From positions 1-5,903 of the forward strand of contig JALZWC010000709.1 of NCBI GenBank assembly GCA_023300255.1: DNA of 5,903 bases, read 5' to 3'. The translations under genes were made by a program, and so were the position numbers. The notes under the pieces are model-generated. The model ran no database searches and was not told where the DNA came from. It saw only the letters and a list, made by a program, of their open reading frames with translations. Source of the DNA: Saprospiraceae bacterium (lineage in GTDB: Bacteria; Bacteroidota; Bacteroidia; Chitinophagales; Saprospiraceae). Each line of letters starts with the position of its first letter. The stretch's first letter is position 1. This document shows, in pieces, positions 4,261 to 5,903 of the stretch.

Positions 4261-5542
4261 TACCTAAAAGAGCACGTCCTGGGTAAAAACCAGAATCTCC
4301 TAATTCTTCTTCAATTCTAAGTAATTGATTGTACTTAGCAATTCTATCCGAACGAGAAGCAGATCCTGTTTTGATTTGACCCGTATTCAAAGCAACTGCT
4401 AAGTCAGCAATTGTCGTATCTTCTGTTTCACCAGAACGGTGACTCATTACACTTGTAAAGCCATTACGAGTCGCTAACTTAACAGCGTCAATTGTTTCTG
4501 TCAACGTACCTATTTGGTTAACTTTAATCAAGATAGAGTTAGCAGATTCTTGGTCAATACCTTTTTGCAATCGCTTGGTGTTTGTTACAAATAAATCATC
4601 ACCAACTAATTGTACCTTCTTACCAATTTTTTTATTTAATGATTTCCAGCCTTTCCAGTCGTCTTCATCTAAACCATCTTCTATAGAGAAAATTGGATAT
4701 TTCTTAGCCCAATCTGCCCAATAGCTCACCATATCAGAAGAAGATAATTTATCTCCAGTTGATTGGTGGAAGTGGTATACTTTTTCTTTAGCATCGTAGA
4801 ATTCAGAAGCAGCAGCATCCATCGCGATCAATACATCTTCTCCTGGCTTATAACCTGCTTTTTCTATCGCTTGTAATACTATTTCTATCGCTTCTACATT
4901 AGATTTGATGTTTGGTGCAAAACCACCTTCATCTCCAACATTGGTAGAGTAGCCTTTTTTCTTCAAAACAGTCTTTAGTGTGTGAAAAATTTCCACGCCC
5001 ATTCTCAAACCTTCTGAAAAGAAATCTGCACCTAATGGCATAATCATGAATTCCTGAAAATCAATGCTATTATCTGCATGAGAACCACCATTCAATATAT
5101 TCATCATTGGAACAGGCAATACATGTGCATTGACACCACCTACATATCTATAAAGTGGTTGTCCACTTTCTTCTGCAGCAGCTTTGGCTACAGCTAGAGA
5201 TACACCTAATATAGCGTTAGCACCTAACTTAGATTTATTCTCTGTGCCATCCAATTCTAACATTAAGTTATCAATGTAGATTTGCTCATGAATATCGACA
5301 CCAATTAGGGCTTCTCTAATATCATCCTCTACATTTTTACAAGCATTCAATACTCCTTTGCCCATAAATCGATCGTCATCTCCATCTCTCATTTCAACTG
5401 CTTCATACTTTCCTGTGGAGGCACCAGAAGGGACAGCTGCTCTACCTAAAGAACCTGTTTCTGTTAATACTTCTACCTCTACGGTAGGATTTCCTCTTGA
5501 ATCTAAAATTTCTCTAGATCGGATATCAATAATTGAACTCAT
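4256..5542 (-). CDS. eno: Enolase (phosphopyruvate hydratase)
   Basis: Enolase converts 2-phosphoglycerate to phosphoenolpyruvate in glycolysis, and the reverse in gluconeogenesis, in the cytoplasm with Mg2+. I place the start at the ATG at 5542, giving 428 residues beginning MSSIIDIRSREILDSRGNPT, the normal enolase N-terminus. An in-frame ATG at 5587 would add 15 hydrophobic residues not typical of the family. All key residues are present, numbered from MSS: the mobile loop PSGASTGK (38-45, Ser39), SHADNSIDFQEF (154-165), general acid/base Glu205 in GDEGGFAP, metal ligands Asp242, Glu288 (in SIEDGL) and Asp315 (in GDDLF), catalytic Lys340 in the signature ILIKVNQIGT (337-346), SHRSGETED (367-375) and Lys391. 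The gene appears intact and functional. It lies 225 bp after carA and 273 bp before the ftsB-like gene, with palindromic sequence in both gaps. No Shine-Dalgarno motif precedes the start. Confidence 0.97.
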   Translation of the reverse strand: MSSIIDIRSREILDSRGNPTVEVEVLTETGSLGRAAVPSGASTGKYEAVEMRDGDDDRFMGKGVLNACKNVEDDIREALIGVDIHEQIYIDNLMLELDGTENKSKLGANAILGVSLAVAKAAAEESGQPLYRYVGGVNAHVLPVPMMNILNGGSHADNSIDFQEFMIMPLGADFFSEGLRMGVEIFHTLKTVLKKKGYSTNVGDEGGFAPNIKSNVEAIEIVLQAIEKAGYKPGEDVLIAMDAAASEFYDAKEKVYHFHQSTGDKLSSSDMVSYWADWAKKYPIFSIEDGLDEDDWKGWKSLNKKIGKKVQLVGDDLFVTNTKRLQKGIDQESANSILIKVNQIGTLTETIDAVKLATRNGFTSVMSHRSGETEDTTIADLAVALNTGQIKTGSASRSDRIAKYNQLLRIEEELGDSGFYPGRALLGK

Positions 5543-5593
5543 ATCGGTTATTTTAATAAAGAGTAAAAAAATGGGCATTGAAGCCAATCACTG

Positions 5594-5635
5594 AAATAAA
5601 TAGGCTTGAAGAAAAAAGCGACAAGCCTGTTATTT
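5594..5635 (-). terminator. Possible hairpin terminator or leader hairpin between carA and eno
   Basis: AGGCTTG (5602-5608) and CAAGCCT (5622-5628) form a 7-bp perfect stem with a 13-nt loop. AAATA (5594-5598) and TATTT (5631-5635) extend it across a small internal loop. Read on the minus strand, the stem is followed by ATTTATTT, which is a poor T-run. It could end the carA transcript about 130 bp after its stop, or lie in the eno leader. Confidence 0.35.
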
Positions 5636-5686
5636 AATTGAGTACACGGACCAGAATAAGGAGTTAATTTTTTGGTTAGATGGCTA

Positions 5687-5735
5687 TGATTGTTTGAAGG
5701 TCAATGTCACGTGAACAATCAAACCGTCAAACAAT
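5687..5735. repeat. Overlapping inverted repeats around a TCACGTGA palindrome
   Basis: TGATTGTT (5687-5694) pairs with AACAATCA (5714-5721). An overlapping ATTGTTTGA (5689-5697) can instead pair with TCAAACAAT (5727-5735). TCACGTGA (5707-5714) is a perfect 8-bp palindrome at the centre. Weaker outer pairing (AGTTAA at 5662-5667 with TTAACT at 5751-5756) suggests the whole 95 bp could fold. The region is upstream of eno and downstream of carA; it could be an operator, an RNA structure or another repeat. Confidence 0.4.
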
Positions 5736-5767
5736 TTCAACCATTAATTTTTAACTTATCTGTCCAA

Positions 5768-5903
5768 CTATTTATTTCTATGTTTTTCTATCATGTCTAA
5801 GAAAGTATCAAATAGATATCTAGCATCGTGCGGGCCAGGAGACGCTTCTGGATGATACTGAACAGAAAAGGCATGTTTACCTTTTACTCGAATCCCTTCG
5901 ATC
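5768..5903 (-). CDS. carA: Carbamoyl-phosphate synthase small subunit, C-terminal end (runs off right edge)
   Basis: Only the last 44 codons and the TAG stop (5770-5768) are in the window. They read IEGIRVKGKHAFSVQYHPEA, then SPGPHDARYLFDTFLDMIEK and HRNK. This is the end of the class I glutamine amidotransferase domain of CarA, the glutaminase subunit that passes ammonia to CarB for carbamoyl phosphate synthesis in the pyrimidine and arginine pathways. The QYHPE motif supplies the histidine and glutamate of the Cys-His-Glu catalytic triad; the cysteine lies outside the window. HPEASPGPHDARYLFD is characteristic of CarA rather than of other GATase enzymes. The reading frame is open to the edge. 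eno follows 225 bp later on the same strand, with a possible weak hairpin terminator between them. Confidence 0.95.
   Translation of the reverse strand, partial: IEGIRVKGKHAFSVQYHPEASPGPHDARYLFDTFLDMIEKHRNK

Noticed and set aside
5543..5587. Fifteen-residue N-terminal extension of enolase from the ATG at 5587
   Set aside because: Enolases begin close to the SxIxDIxxREILDSRGNPT segment; the extra hydrophobic residues do not fit, so the ATG at 5542 is preferred.
5358..5594. Plus-strand open frame of 78 codons opposite the start of eno
   Set aside because: It is antisense to the conserved enolase N-terminus and has no recognisable sequence.
5543..5767. Riboswitch or tRNA in the carA-eno gap
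   Set aside because: Only short overlapping inverted repeats are visible; no tRNA arms or known riboswitch core could be recognised.

Overview
The window looks like a chromosomal segment of a low-GC member of the Bacteroidota, possibly a Saprospiria- or Cytophagia-like lineage. The phylum call rests on three things. Start codons are preceded by A/T-rich leaders rather than Shine-Dalgarno sequences. Enolase is followed by a short FtsB/DivIC-type septum protein. The protein sequences have a Bacteroidota-like character. The placement below phylum is a guess.

Layout, left to right. At 1-692 (minus) lies the N-terminal part of an M29-family metallo-aminopeptidase that runs off the left edge. A 330-bp AT-rich divergent spacer full of GTAAG/CTTAC words separates it from a plus-strand gene (1023-1583) for an unrecognised, acidic, tail-anchored protein. 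Next comes a plus-strand NAD(P)H-dependent FMN reductase-like flavoprotein (1683-2222). A 513-bp convergent spacer follows. It holds two groups of strong inverted repeats, a bidirectional rho-independent terminator and a GAGA-rich tract. The rest reads on the minus strand in the order carA (3' end only, 5768-5903), eno (4256-5542), ftsB/divIC-like (3665-3982) and sucD (2736-3620). The 44-bp ftsB-sucD gap suggests co-transcription. The 225-bp carA-eno and 273-bp eno-ftsB gaps are long and carry palindromes or repeats.

The recognisable genes are housekeeping: pyrimidine/arginine precursor synthesis (carA), glycolysis (eno), division-septum assembly (ftsB) and the TCA cycle (sucD). They share no single pathway, and no defence, secretion or mobile-element gene is visible. 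sucC, the usual partner of sucD, is not in the window.

The unusual content is in the spacers. The eno-ftsB gap holds a perfect 26-bp inverted repeat inside a longer modular palindrome, a 43-bp direct repeat with 63-bp offset, and a 20-bp tandem repeat that runs into the eno stop codon. The convergent spacer holds a 23-bp stem whose only two imperfections are G-U wobbles on the plus-strand RNA, and a cluster of TGTCAG words that can form alternative hairpins. Four different families of imprecise short-word repeats occur in the spacers, three of them directly after stop codons. I found no convincing new multi-gene system; the repeat families and the orphan tail-anchored protein are the best leads.
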